Below, in pieces: positions 8,406 through 17,700 of a stretch of DNA of 64,000 bases (the stretch's first letter is position 1; every line of letters starts with the position of its first letter). The stretch lies in the NCBI GenBank assembly GCA_041398825.1, contig JAWKTX010000003.1:186001-250000 (forward strand), written 5' to 3'. A program made the position numbers and the translations under genes. The DNA comes from Planctomycetaceae bacterium. GTDB lineage: Bacteria > Planctomycetota > Planctomycetia > Planctomycetales > Planctomycetaceae. The notes under the pieces are model-generated. The model was not told the DNA's origin, made no database searches, and saw only the letters and a program-made list of their open reading frames with translations.

Positions 8406-10985
8406 ATGAACAATACGGTCTTAAGAATTCTTATTGTCACCGATTGTCCAGCGACGACCGAAGGGGTTCGCAGGCAATTGGAAGACCTGAACCAGCGAAA
8501 TGAATCTGTAGGGCAAGACGGATCGAGAGGATTCGACGGGCACCACGGAAATCCTGGACCGATGCGCTACCAGTTTGATACAGCCGCATGTCTGTCAGAT
8601 GCGGAGCACTTGCTGGTCGAAGCGGTAAAGGAAGACTTCTGTTTCAGGATCTTGATCCTTGACGAACACTCACACCTGATCGAGGAGTTTCATCAGAAGC
8701 TCAATCAGATCTGGCAGGTCGACAAAGGACTGGAGGTCCTCGTGCTGACTGACGGTACAGAAACAGAGGCCGGGCCTCTGCTGTATCCGGATCAGTTCCT
8801 CCTGCTTCGGATGCCGGCAAATGGTATGGAGATTCGACAAGCTCTCATGGCGCTGACTTCAAAGACGGCGCTGCGGGATGCACACGCCAAACAGCTAGCC
8901 GATCTACAGGACCTGGTCGACCATTGCTCCGCCGCAACAACAGCTTCTGAAGAAGCGAACAGAGCCAAGAGTGAATTTCTGGCCAACATGAGTCATGAAA
9001 TTCGTACACCGCTCAACGGTGTTCTGGGGATGCTGGAGTTACTGGCGGCGACGCCACTGGATTTTCAGCAGACTCGTTACATCAAAGGAGCCCAGACTTC
9101 AGCAGACTGTCTCCTGAATCTTATTAACGACATCCTCGATTTTTCCAGAATCGAGCAAAACCGAATGGACCTGGAGTACATTGACTTCAACATCCAGCGT
9201 TTGATGGAAGATGTCGTTGAAGTATTGTTGCCGTCTGCGATCAAGAAGGGGCTGGAGATCCGATGCGAGACCGATTCTAAAGTTCCGGCAGTTGTGTGCG
9301 GTGATCGGAATCGTATGCGTCAAATCCTTTTGAATCTCGCCAGCAATGCTGTCAAGTTTACGGCGACAGGTCACGTCATTCTTCGTTGCCTGTCTGACGA
9401 TAACTATGCAAAAACCAACCTGCTTTGCTTCGAAGTGGAAGACACGGGCATCGGGATTCCGGAAGGCCAGCGTCATCGCCTGTTCAAGCCGTTTTCACAG
9501 GTGAATCCAGGTACAACGCGCCGCTTTGGAGGTTCGGGGATCGGGCTTGCGTTAAGCCGGCGGCTTGCCGAGCTCATGGGCGGGACGATGAGCGTGACCA
9601 GTAAGTTTGGTCAGGGCTCCACATTCTGGTTTACCGCAGAACTGCGTCCATCCGCAAGTCACGAGAGTGCCTTTTCAGAAAGGCCTCTCCTGCAGGACAG
9701 TCTGGCATTGGTGGTTGCCCCTGAACTTATCAGGAAGGAGTCACTTCAGAAGAGTCTGGATGCCTGGGGAGTCAAGACAATCGCCGCATCCTCTCCGGCT
9801 GAAGCAATGACGACTCTGGATGAATTCGGGTTGAACGCCGATTCGTCGATAGATTTTGCGATCGTGGACGGCCAGTTCCATCTGGAGTCGGCTGAAGTGC
9901 TTGCGTCACTCGCGGGAAAGCTCAGGGAGATATCTGTCCCGGTTGTTCTGATTGATTCAGTAGATGCAGGGTTGTCCAGCGTTCAGCAACCATTCAGCGG
10001 TGTGCACGCCGTCGTCGCTCGCCCTGTACTCATGTCCCGGTTGTTTGATGCCATCATGTCGGCGATCAACCCAAAGCCAGTCACCAGCGTGATACGAACT
10101 GGGAAATCGACGACGGAGTCAAAGAGCCTCGCCGACCACAGAAAAATTCGTGTCCTCGTTGCTGAAGACTACGAGATCAATCAGGTTGTGATTCGTGAAG
10201 TCCTGATGAGAGGCGGCTTTGAGTGCTTGTTGGTGGCAGACGGAAGTGAAGCGGTCCGTGAAGCCTCGTCCAGGCATTTCGACATCGTCCTGATGGACTG
10301 CCAAATGCCCGTTTTGGATGGTCTAAGTGCCACAGAAGAAATCCGGCGGCGGGAAGAGAAGCTGGGAGGCATGGCTAGAAATGGTGAACGACTACCAATC
10401 ATTGCTGTGACAGCAAATGCCGTCGAAGGAGATCGGGAAGATTGTATCGCTGCCGGCATCGATGACTACATCACCAAGCCAATTCAATTTCAATCACTTG
10501 TGAAGATGATCCATAACTGGGTTGGCGTGACGACGGCAGTTGAATCGAGTCGATCGCCGGATGATCAGCGTAAGGCGGAACCATACGATAGCAGGCAACC
10601 TCGGACACCGCAGAGCGAATTTGATATCAGGGAGATACTGAGCCAGTGTTTTGGCGATCGGGATCTTGCCGTTGAACTCCTGCAGATGTTTGAAGGGCGA
10701 GCTGCGGAAGGTCTGAAAGACCTTGCCGATGCCGTCAATTCCGGTGACGTTGGGGCGCTTCATCGAGTGTCACATAACCTGAAGGGGATTGCCGGAAATT
10801 TATGCGCACTCCGTTTACAGAATGATGCGGAAGCTGTGGAACGAATGGCACGAACAGCGACGACTATTGAGTCTGAACTGCTGGAACAGGTGACGGAAAT
10901 GTCGAATACATTGCGTCGCTGTCTTGGAAACATTCCGGACGTCTCGAAGGTCATTCGATCAGAGGCGGTTAATTTCAGTATTTGA
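8406..10985 (+). CDS. Hybrid sensor histidine kinase (pseudo-receiver, HisKA, HATPase, two REC, Hpt)
   Basis: 859 residues, no membrane span, so cytosolic. Residues 1-150 resemble a receiver fold (RILIVTDCP, then ILILDEHSH). HisKA follows with EFLANMSHEIRTPLNG (phospho-His H197), then HATPase_c with an N-box near 310 (LNLASNAVKF) and glycine boxes (DTGIGIP, GGSGIGLALS). A first C-terminal receiver (about 430-560) is divergent, with D488 in AIVDG. The second (about 580-700) is canonical: VLVAED acidic pocket, D631 in VLMDCQMPVLDG, and the TAN and K-P signatures. An Hpt domain at about 745-850 carries H790 in SHNLKG. Signal flow H197 to D631 to H790 is inferred from family knowledge. The next gene, 69 bp downstream, is a REC/HD-GYP protein and the likely output. 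Confidence 0.93.
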   Translation: MNNTVLRILIVTDCPATTEGVRRQLEDLNQRNESVGQDGSRGFDGHHGNPGPMRYQFDTAACLSDAEHLLVEAVKEDFCFRILILDEHSHLIEEFHQKLNQIWQVDKGLEVLVLTDGTETEAGPLLYPDQFLLLRMPANGMEIRQALMALTSKTALRDAHAKQLADLQDLVDHCSAATTASEEANRAKSEFLANMSHEIRTPLNGVLGMLELLAATPLDFQQTRYIKGAQTSADCLLNLINDILDFSRIEQNRMDLEYIDFNIQRLMEDVVEVLLPSAIKKGLEIRCETDSKVPAVVCGDRNRMRQILLNLASNAVKFTATGHVILRCLSDDNYAKTNLLCFEVEDTGIGIPEGQRHRLFKPFSQVNPGTTRRFGGSGIGLALSRRLAELMGGTMSVTSKFGQGSTFWFTAELRPSASHESAFSERPLLQDSLALVVAPELIRKESLQKSLDAWGVKTIAASSPAEAMTTLDEFGLNADSSIDFAIVDGQFHLESAEVLASLAGKLREISVPVVLIDSVDAGLSSVQQPFSGVHAVVARPVLMSRLFDAIMSAINPKPVTSVIRTGKSTTESKSLADHRKIRVLVAEDYEINQVVIREVLMRGGFECLLVADGSEAVREASSRHFDIVLMDCQMPVLDGLSATEEIRRREEKLGGMARNGERLPIIAVTANAVEGDREDCIAAGIDDYITKPIQFQSLVKMIHNWVGVTTAVESSRSPDDQRKAEPYDSRQPRTPQSEFDIREILSQCFGDRDLAVELLQMFEGRAAEGLKDLADAVNSGDVGALHRVSHNLKGIAGNLCALRLQNDAEAVERMARTATTIESELLEQVTEMSNTLRRCLGNIPDVSKVIRSEAVNFSI

Positions 10986-11054
10986 ACAGAGTGCCTGCCG
11001 TAGTGTTGATCGGGTTCAGTGGAAGCGGCTTCAAAGAAGGAATAAAGACTGGCG

Positions 11055-12320
11055 ATGATTTCTCTTTCCAGCTCAACAACTTATGACAACAGCCTGCCCG
11101 ATCTGGATTTGGGGATCGGTGGCCAATGGAATCGTTTTTCTGCGAGTCCGCAGGTAATAAACCTGCAGAGTCAGATTGTCAGACCCATTGAGCCAAACAG
11201 TGAAAGCCTTAAGAAGAACTCTCATCTGCTGATTATCGACGATGAACCAATCAACCTGAGGTTAATTGAGAAATGTCTGCAGCAGGCAGGTTATACCCAA
11301 ATCTCAACCCACTCGAATCCTTCGACTGCATTCGCAACGATCGCAAAAATACGCCCCGATCTGGTGCTTTGTGATGTGATCATGAGTGTTTCGGGGCTGG
11401 ATATTCTGAAACAAGTCGCAGCGGATGAAGAATTGCGACATATCCCCATGGTGATGGTGACAGCATCGGATGACGAACTCGTACGCTCACATGCCCTGGA
11501 ACTGGGCGCTGCTGAACTGCTGACAAAGCCATTGAGGTCGACTTCCCTTCTGCCGCGAGTACGTAATGCACTGCTGCTGAAATCACGCACCGACCAGATT
11601 CACGGTTACAGCCGACTTCTCGAACAACAGATTCAACAGCGAACTGCTGAGCTGATGATGTCTCGCCTCGAGCTGATTCACTGTCTGGCACGGCTTGCTG
11701 AGTTTCGGGACAATGAAACCGGCCACCATGTGATTCGAGTCGGACGTTATGCCGGTCTCCTCGCCAGAAGGCTGAACGTCGCACCGGAACTCGCTGAGCT
11801 GATTGAACAAGCTGCCCCGCTTCATGACATTGGCAAAATAGGCATCCCGGACGAAATACTTCTCAAGCCGGGAAAGCTGACGCCGGAAGAATTCGAACTC
11901 ATGCAGAAGCATGTAGGACTTGGAAAGCGAGTGTTTCAGCCTCTTCCCTATGAGGACGCGCAGTCGTTGCGGAACCACACAGTGCTGGGGGAGTTGATGG
12001 TCAGCATCGGTTCTTCTCCACTCCTTCAGATGGCGGCGGAAATCGCATTAACTCATCACGAACGATGGGACGGAACTGGGTATCCCATCGGACTAAAAGG
12101 TGAGGATATTCCAATCAGTGGCAGAATTGTGGCAGTTGCCGACGTCTTTGATGCGCTTAGCAGCAAGCGCCCATACAAGCCGGCATTGCCACTGGATCGA
12201 TGTTTTGAAATCCTTCTCGAATGCCGCGGAACGCACCTGGATCCAGCAGTGGTCGACGCCTTTCTTACCGCAAGAGATGAGATTCTGCAGATCAGAATCA
12301 AACTGGCGGATATCGACTGA
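11055..12320 (+). CDS. Two-component response regulator with HD-GYP phosphodiesterase domain
   Basis: 421 residues. An N-terminal receiver at about 53-170 has IIDDEPIN and phospho-acceptor D107 in LVLCDVIMS. A helical linker (about 175-205) leads to an HD-GYP domain with ETGHHVIRVGRYA, the LHDIGKIGIPDEIL core (H257-D258), THHERWDGTGYP and the VADVFDALSS motif. HD-GYP proteins hydrolyse cyclic di-GMP; the HHERWDGTGYP and HD motifs needed for metal binding are intact. AAGGA lies about 14 bases before the start. It sits 69 bp behind the hybrid kinase on the same strand, so co-transcription and phosphotransfer from the kinase's Hpt domain are inferred. Confidence 0.93.
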   Translation: MISLSSSTTYDNSLPDLDLGIGGQWNRFSASPQVINLQSQIVRPIEPNSESLKKNSHLLIIDDEPINLRLIEKCLQQAGYTQISTHSNPSTAFATIAKIRPDLVLCDVIMSVSGLDILKQVAADEELRHIPMVMVTASDDELVRSHALELGAAELLTKPLRSTSLLPRVRNALLLKSRTDQIHGYSRLLEQQIQQRTAELMMSRLELIHCLARLAEFRDNETGHHVIRVGRYAGLLARRLNVAPELAELIEQAAPLHDIGKIGIPDEILLKPGKLTPEEFELMQKHVGLGKRVFQPLPYEDAQSLRNHTVLGELMVSIGSSPLLQMAAEIALTHHERWDGTGYPIGLKGEDIPISGRIVAVADVFDALSSKRPYKPALPLDRCFEILLECRGTHLDPAVVDAFLTARDEILQIRIKLADID

Positions 12321-12502
12321 CGATTCCGAGATCTCATTTCAGCATGGACCGAAGCGTCGCCTTCTGCCTCGGCTCGGGAAGTAATTCTGAGTGTGCGCAG
12401 CGAGAATCCTCAGGCATTGTTATGCTGCCCGTAGCTCCCATGGTTGCTTTGCAACTCTCGTAACTACACTCTCGACTGCCAATCAATCAGGAGGGCACCT
12501 TC

Positions 12503-13456
12503 ATGCCCGAATTGATGAATCGTCCCCGACTCTGCATCAGGAAGATCGTTGTCCTGCTGGTGACTGCGATTGTTTCGACCAGTTGCCTGTCAGTCGCTCA
12601 GGAAGTCAGCGCCCGCCAGCAACGACGAAGACCTTTCGCGGCGCTGCAGACCAGTGATCAACTTCGCCACAGAACCTGGGAGGTAGATAAGGTCCAGAGA
12701 GAAGCTCTGGTGTACATACCAGAGCACGCCACGGAGAAGCCCGTGCCCGTTGTGTTCGTATTTCACGGACATGGCGGAAACATGCGGAATTCCACTCGCC
12801 AGTTTCCGTACTATTCCGAATGGCCGGACGCGATTTCGATCTATCCACAGGGGTTAAAAACGCCCGGGCAATTGACAGATCCGGAGGGAAAAAAATCAGG
12901 CTGGCAAAAGACCTCGGGCGATCAGAATGACCGGGATCTTCACTTTTTCGACACGATGCTGAAGAGCCTTCGGGAAGAATACAAAGTTGACAACGATCGG
13001 ATCTATTCGACGGGGCATTCTAATGGAGGTGGTTTCACATATCTGCTGTGGTCAGAACGTGGAGACGAATTTGCCGCCATGGCGCCTTCAGGGGCTGCCG
13101 CCAATCGATTGAAGAAGGAACTCAAGCCGAAGCCCGTGTTCCACGTTGCAGGAGACAATGATCCTCTGGTGAAGTTCGAATGGCAACGTCTGATGATTGC
13201 TCGCGTTGTCAGGCTGAATGGTTGTGGGAATGGTCAGAAATCAGGGGAACACATGACGATTTACCCATCTGAATCAGGAACCCCTGTTGTTACCTGGATA
13301 TCTCACCAGGGGCATAAATTTCCACAGGAATCCGTCCGCGACGCAGTCGCATTTCTGAAGCAGCAATCCCGCGATGGTAAGTCAGCCAGCTCGGGTTCAA
13401 AATCAAACGGGGCTCCGGAATCTCAGGAAACTGAGGCCGGCGGGATGGATCGTTAG
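12503..13456 (+). CDS. Secreted PHB-depolymerase/LpqC-type esterase (alpha/beta hydrolase)
   Basis: 317 residues. AGGAGGG at 12489-12495 lies seven bases before the ATG, one of the clearest ribosome-binding sites in the window. A signal peptide spans about 1-33. The alpha/beta-hydrolase fold shows an oxyanion region VVFVFHGHGGNMRNS, the nucleophile elbow TGHSNGGG (S173), an acid in AGDNDPLV and the catalytic His in SHQGHKFP. These are typical of the polyhydroxybutyrate depolymerase/feruloyl esterase group (COG3509 type). The substrate cannot be read from sequence: an aryl ester of plant or algal polysaccharide or a polyester are both possible. The Ser/Gly-rich C-terminus is probably disordered. 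Confidence 0.85.
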   Translation: MPELMNRPRLCIRKIVVLLVTAIVSTSCLSVAQEVSARQQRRRPFAALQTSDQLRHRTWEVDKVQREALVYIPEHATEKPVPVVFVFHGHGGNMRNSTRQFPYYSEWPDAISIYPQGLKTPGQLTDPEGKKSGWQKTSGDQNDRDLHFFDTMLKSLREEYKVDNDRIYSTGHSNGGGFTYLLWSERGDEFAAMAPSGAAANRLKKELKPKPVFHVAGDNDPLVKFEWQRLMIARVVRLNGCGNGQKSGEHMTIYPSESGTPVVTWISHQGHKFPQESVRDAVAFLKQQSRDGKSASSGSKSNGAPESQETEAGGMDR

Positions 13457-13508
13457 ACGAAATCCCACTCAAGGAGGGTCTCGGCCAGCAGTTCCACCTT
13501 TCTGCGCA

Positions 13509-15239
13509 ATGGGTTTTGGCATGAACCTGTATCGGTTGACACAATTACTTTCGGCTTCGGTCCTGCTGGCGACAGGGTTGCACCTTTCGACGTCCGAAAC
13601 GACATTTATCAGCGCCGCGGTCGGTGCGGATTTGAATGATGCACTAGCCTCATCGGAAACTTTTGACCGGGCCAGGTTGGTAATCCTGGCACCAAATGGC
13701 CCGGTGTTGGCTGAACTACAAATCAGTGTCTCCGGGTTGCCTTATCGGCAGTGGGTCGGTCGCTTTCTCGCCCAGCAACTGGATCTGGATAATTCCGGAA
13801 GCTTAGATCACTCGGAACTCGACCTCCTGACTCCGCAGTTGCTTCAGATGCTGAACGCTGCCAATGCGGATCAGGTCATGTCGCTTGCTCGTGCGGATAA
13901 TGAAACGTCAGTGGGTACTGCTGAACAGGCTTTGTTGACAGAGCAGTTTTCCACGTGGATGCGTGAAAGACTTCCCAAGTCTTTTTTTATCAGCGTCCTC
14001 CCCCAAAACTCTGATGATGCTGTTCGATTGACATCGCTGCTTGATTCCGATCAGGACGGCACTGTGTCAAACCGGGAGCTTGTTGCGGCGGAAGAGACTT
14101 TGCGATTTCGGGATCTGGACGATGACCAGACATTCAGTATCTCCGAACTCATGCCGTATCGGGACCCGAGAACTCAGGGTGTCAGCCTGACTCCTGAAGC
14201 TGCGAATCTGCCATTCGTCGAGGTCACCGATCAGTCTTCTGCGAATCGGGCAGCTCAGAAAATTCTTTCTCGTTACGGACATCAATCACTCGTCGAAACA
14301 GCGGTATTGCGCGCGAATGAGGAACTGACGGTTCCCGTCAATAATCAATGGAATCAGGAGCAGTTGATCGACTGGCTTCTAAGCCATCAGCCTCATCTGC
14401 AGATCGAATTCAGATTATCCGACAAGGCCAATCGAAGCCGAGTTGCGGTTTCGATTTCGTCACAGGCGACATCCTTCTGTCAGCAGGCCGATCAGCAGCC
14501 CGGAAGCTGCCGTTTAACGGTTGATGACATGCCCGTGAGTCTGATTGCACGTGGAGGAGGATCGAATAATCGGGCTTACCTTCGCGGCTTTCTTGGTCAA
14601 AACTTCCTGATGAACGATGGCGACAGAAATCAGTATCTGGATGAGTCTGAATTTGCCGCCATGTCCGGTGTGCTGGCCCAGGCCGGTGCGAATGGTGACT
14701 TTCATGCCGTCGATCGGGACCAGAATGGCATGATTACCCGCGAAGAGGTTTTTAGCTTTGCGAATCGGGAGAGTATCTCGTCCGCCAGTCGAATTGAGGT
14801 AACCGTCAAACAGGACGGGAAATCAATTTTTGGCCTGTTGGATACCAACGGCGATCGCAGGATCTCAAAGCGAGAACTGCTTCAGGCCCCAAATGCATTA
14901 TCGGAAATGGATAGAACAGGTGATGGTCGTTATGCGGATGAAGAACTGGGCGTGGAGTATTCGCTGACCATCGGTCTGGGACGGGCGGAGGTTCGTCGTA
15001 ATAGTGTGCTGGCTATGAATTCGATGCAGACGATGAGTTCCCGTTCTCTCGACGCAATTCTCCCCGGTGTAAGCGGTCTCACTGGACCGGAATGGTTTCG
15101 AAGAATGGATCGGAATCAGGATGGTGACGTTTCGCGTCGGGAGTTCCTCGGAACCGTTTCGATGTTTGCAGAGATTGACCAGAATGCCGACGAACTAATC
15201 GACGAATCTGAAGCTTCAGCGTTGTCGGCGAATGAATGA
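13509..15239 (+). CDS. Secreted protein with about nine EF-hand-like calcium-binding loops
   Basis: 576 residues from the ATG at 13509; an ATG four codons later (13521) is an alternative. The frame is open back to 13374, but that would overlap the esterase and precede the signal peptide (about 1-35). At least nine DxDxDG-like loops are spread through the chain, for example LDLDNSGSLDHSEL, LDSDQDGTVSNREL, VDRDQNGMITREEV, LDTNGDRRISKREL and MDRNQDGDVSRREF. Such loops normally bind calcium, as in calmodulin-like and dockerin-like proteins. No enzymatic domain was recognised. Calcium-dependent structural or adhesive function outside the cytoplasm is inferred. Confidence 0.8.
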   Translation: MGFGMNLYRLTQLLSASVLLATGLHLSTSETTFISAAVGADLNDALASSETFDRARLVILAPNGPVLAELQISVSGLPYRQWVGRFLAQQLDLDNSGSLDHSELDLLTPQLLQMLNAANADQVMSLARADNETSVGTAEQALLTEQFSTWMRERLPKSFFISVLPQNSDDAVRLTSLLDSDQDGTVSNRELVAAEETLRFRDLDDDQTFSISELMPYRDPRTQGVSLTPEAANLPFVEVTDQSSANRAAQKILSRYGHQSLVETAVLRANEELTVPVNNQWNQEQLIDWLLSHQPHLQIEFRLSDKANRSRVAVSISSQATSFCQQADQQPGSCRLTVDDMPVSLIARGGGSNNRAYLRGFLGQNFLMNDGDRNQYLDESEFAAMSGVLAQAGANGDFHAVDRDQNGMITREEVFSFANRESISSASRIEVTVKQDGKSIFGLLDTNGDRRISKRELLQAPNALSEMDRTGDGRYADEELGVEYSLTIGLGRAEVRRNSVLAMNSMQTMSSRSLDAILPGVSGLTGPEWFRRMDRNQDGDVSRREFLGTVSMFAEIDQNADELIDESEASALSANE

Positions 15240-15248
15240 TGCAATTTC

Positions 15249-16646
15249 CTAATCAATGTTCTGCTGATCTTTCCGTTCTTTTTCAGCCTTGATCGACCGA
15301 ATCAGATTGAAGATACCACCGGGGAGGTTCTTCTCCGACTCTTTCCTGTCCGGTTGAGAAACGCCCTGAATCAGTTCGAACACCGCCTGGGAAACAGGTT
15401 TCGGTTTTGTTTCCTGCTGTTCGGGCGCCAGGTTGCGGGCAATCTCATCAAAGAAAGTCATGCCGTCAGGCAACTGGATCTGTGGGTTGGCAACTGTTCC
15501 CTTCACGCTCACAAGGATTGGCTGCTTCGCTAACTGGGTCAGCATGGCAAGTGCTGCAGGTGTCGGCAAAGAATCCCGGGGACGCAGATTGGGTGAGGGT
15601 AGATGAATGGCTAACCTCAGATCGAGGCTTTCGTCCAGTGCGATTTTTCCGCTGGTTTCCGCCGTGAGTCCGGTGGCCAGTTCCGGAAGGAGAAACGACA
15701 TCGCGTCGTGGTGGATACCATCGGGCGATACTGAAAAGGTGACATTTGATTCCTGAACAATTTGCAACCGATCCGGGAGTTGTTTTCCCGTGAGCTGCCC
15801 GGTGAGGATCGCAAGCTGTCGAACCCAGTTAGGTTTGAGTCGCGCTTCAAGCGAATGGAACTGAGCTCGACCTGACATCGCAAATGGGGGGCTGGGGATG
15901 TCTCCGTCTCCCAGGACAAGATTCACTTCGTCGATCCAGACAGATGCCGAACCGCCAAGTTCAGTTGATTGCGACAGTACCGGAGCGATCAGAGCAAGAT
16001 TCTGTTCGGCATGCTTGTCAGAGACGGGTTCGTGATCGAATAACTGAAAGGCATCAATTGTCATGATTCGACGGCTGTCACTGTCGTTTGAAACGCGTCC
16101 ATTGACGGTCAGAGCATCGAGATCGATGATCGGAAGTCTGCGCCATGGCGCGATCAGCCGGAATGCGCCACGGTCAATTGTGAATTCACAAAGGGATTGC
16201 GAAGTACTGGAGTTCTGCGGAATCGGCCAGGATCCGTCTTCATTGAGACGAACCTCGGTGGCTGGTTGCCTCAGCGTGATTTTCCCCAGATCATTCGGAT
16301 TCAGAAGCAGCCAGAACAATCCATTTGAAATGTGAAGGCTCTTTATCTGCGACGTAATCTGCCCATGACTGTCGGACAGTCGAACGTCCTGAAACTCAAG
16401 GGGTTCGATCCATCCTCCACTGGCATCTTCGCAGGTGGCAGTCAATCCCATACTGCTGAAACTATTCGACAGAAGATCATTCCGCAGTTTGGTCTGCATC
16501 AACAGTGGCGGGACGCTCAGGACGGCGACCAGACTCAATGAACCGACCATCGCAACCCCGACCACAGCTCGCCTCCAGCGTTTCTGGCTGTTCGATCGTT
16601 TCTGGCTGTTCGATTGTGGGCGTGTTTGTGATTCGTTGGTTTCCAT
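15249..16646 (-). CDS. AsmA-like single-span envelope protein
   Basis: 465 residues from the ATG at 16646, preceded by GGGGCGAG; a GTG 13 codons upstream is possible. A basic Gln/Ser-rich N-terminus (about 1-28) is followed by one membrane span (about 29-55). The rest is beta-rich, with a domain containing VRLSDSHGQITSQIKSLHIS and later KGTVANPQIQLPDG, a pattern seen in AsmA/DUF748-type lipid-transport or assembly proteins. The C-terminal 60 residues are charged. The gene is convergent with the EF-hand gene (nine-base gap). Assignment to the AsmA superfamily is by overall pattern only. Confidence 0.6.
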   Translation of the reverse strand: METNESQTRPQSNSQKRSNSQKRWRRAVVGVAMVGSLSLVAVLSVPPLLMQTKLRNDLLSNSFSSMGLTATCEDASGGWIEPLEFQDVRLSDSHGQITSQIKSLHISNGLFWLLLNPNDLGKITLRQPATEVRLNEDGSWPIPQNSSTSQSLCEFTIDRGAFRLIAPWRRLPIIDLDALTVNGRVSNDSDSRRIMTIDAFQLFDHEPVSDKHAEQNLALIAPVLSQSTELGGSASVWIDEVNLVLGDGDIPSPPFAMSGRAQFHSLEARLKPNWVRQLAILTGQLTGKQLPDRLQIVQESNVTFSVSPDGIHHDAMSFLLPELATGLTAETSGKIALDESLDLRLAIHLPSPNLRPRDSLPTPAALAMLTQLAKQPILVSVKGTVANPQIQLPDGMTFFDEIARNLAPEQQETKPKPVSQAVFELIQGVSQPDRKESEKNLPGGIFNLIRSIKAEKERKDQQNID

Positions 16647-16783
16647 GACTGTTTTCTCGCCCCGTCCGTGTTGATGATGAGGCACGCTGTCGTCCTCCCG
16701 AAATCAGTTGCTCAGAACCGAAGTGTATATGCAATCACCCCGACTCGGTGTATTGTAGCCATTGTTCCGAAGTCAATCTCGCC

Positions 16784-17461
16784 CTATTTCTCGGCTTTTT
16801 CACCGAGCGACAGGTCTGCGGGAGCATCCTCGAGCGATTCACCCTGGTTGATTGGAATACTGATGACCAGGCCCGCAAATTTGGCAGTGGCTGAGGGCTG
16901 AATCGAGAATCCACCGTGACATCCAATGCATCCACCCGTCAGCGGAATACTACCTGCTCGACGGTAGAAGCCATCTTCGATCACTTCAATACCGTCTTCG
17001 CCCCGGGATATTGCTCGTGCCGCGGCCTTTTCGAACTGAGTTTCCGGTTCATGATTGATGCTCATCGCTTTCAGACTGGCTGCAATCCACCGAGCCTGTG
17101 ACTGGTTTTGCTTCTGAATGTCTTCAAAGACGTCCTCCATTGCTCGGGCCGGCACGACGGCTCGTTCGCCGTGAAAGTAGCGGTGATGCATTGCATCAAG
17201 AGTTGCGCGATAGATTTCGTGCATCAGTTCCGCTCGTTCTCTTGCCGCCTGTAAAGTGTATCTCTGAACCGGCTTTTCGTTCGACGTGATGGTATCAGTA
17301 GGATGCTTCTCCGCGTCCGCCGTCTCTTGTTCTGCAGAAGTTGAGACTGGCACTGATGGTACAGTCGTACTGAGCGGTTGTTCGCCGGCTATCAGGCCGG
17401 AGACGCTGCTGATCGCCAGGAACCACACCAGACCCGCGGAACCGTAAGTTGTTTGTGACAT
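16784..17461 (-). CDS. Secreted monoheme cytochrome, Tll0287/DUF3365-like
   Basis: 225 residues with an N-terminal signal peptide (about 1-26), a Thr/Ser/Pro-rich linker, and a Tll0287-like domain from about 68. One c-type heme motif, CIGCH (C178, C181, H182), lies near the C-terminus in the context PLTGGCIGCHGG. Upstream it has the ALKAMSINHEPE and FEKAAARA helices typical of the family, where a helical sensor-like fold carries a heme. It is divergently oriented from the PVC cytochrome at 17701, with 239 bp between them. A periplasmic redox or sensing role is inferred. Confidence 0.8.
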   Translation of the reverse strand: MSQTTYGSAGLVWFLAISSVSGLIAGEQPLSTTVPSVPVSTSAEQETADAEKHPTDTITSNEKPVQRYTLQAARERAELMHEIYRATLDAMHHRYFHGERAVVPARAMEDVFEDIQKQNQSQARWIAASLKAMSINHEPETQFEKAAARAISRGEDGIEVIEDGFYRRAGSIPLTGGCIGCHGGFSIQPSATAKFAGLVISIPINQGESLEDAPADLSLGEKAEK

Positions 17462-17700
17462 CTCGATGAATCCTCCGCTATGTGAAACGCTGGGAAGCTG
17501 ATTTTAGCGATCAATACCCGGCATCACGCATATGAAAGATCGCGCGGTGCGGGTGGGTTCGTCCTGTTCCGGTTGATCGGTCGAAGGGGTTTCCGCTTTG
17601 CAACTCTGTTTTAACCGTGTTGTGGTGAACTTGATTCCGTAGTTGATGATGGTAAGACTTCCTTTCGTATCAAAGCTTACCCACCTGCGAGACTCAAAAG

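Noticed and set aside
7684..8409. Two open plus-strand frames between the NHL protein and the kinase
   Set aside because: No start signals, no domains and biased composition; treated as non-coding.
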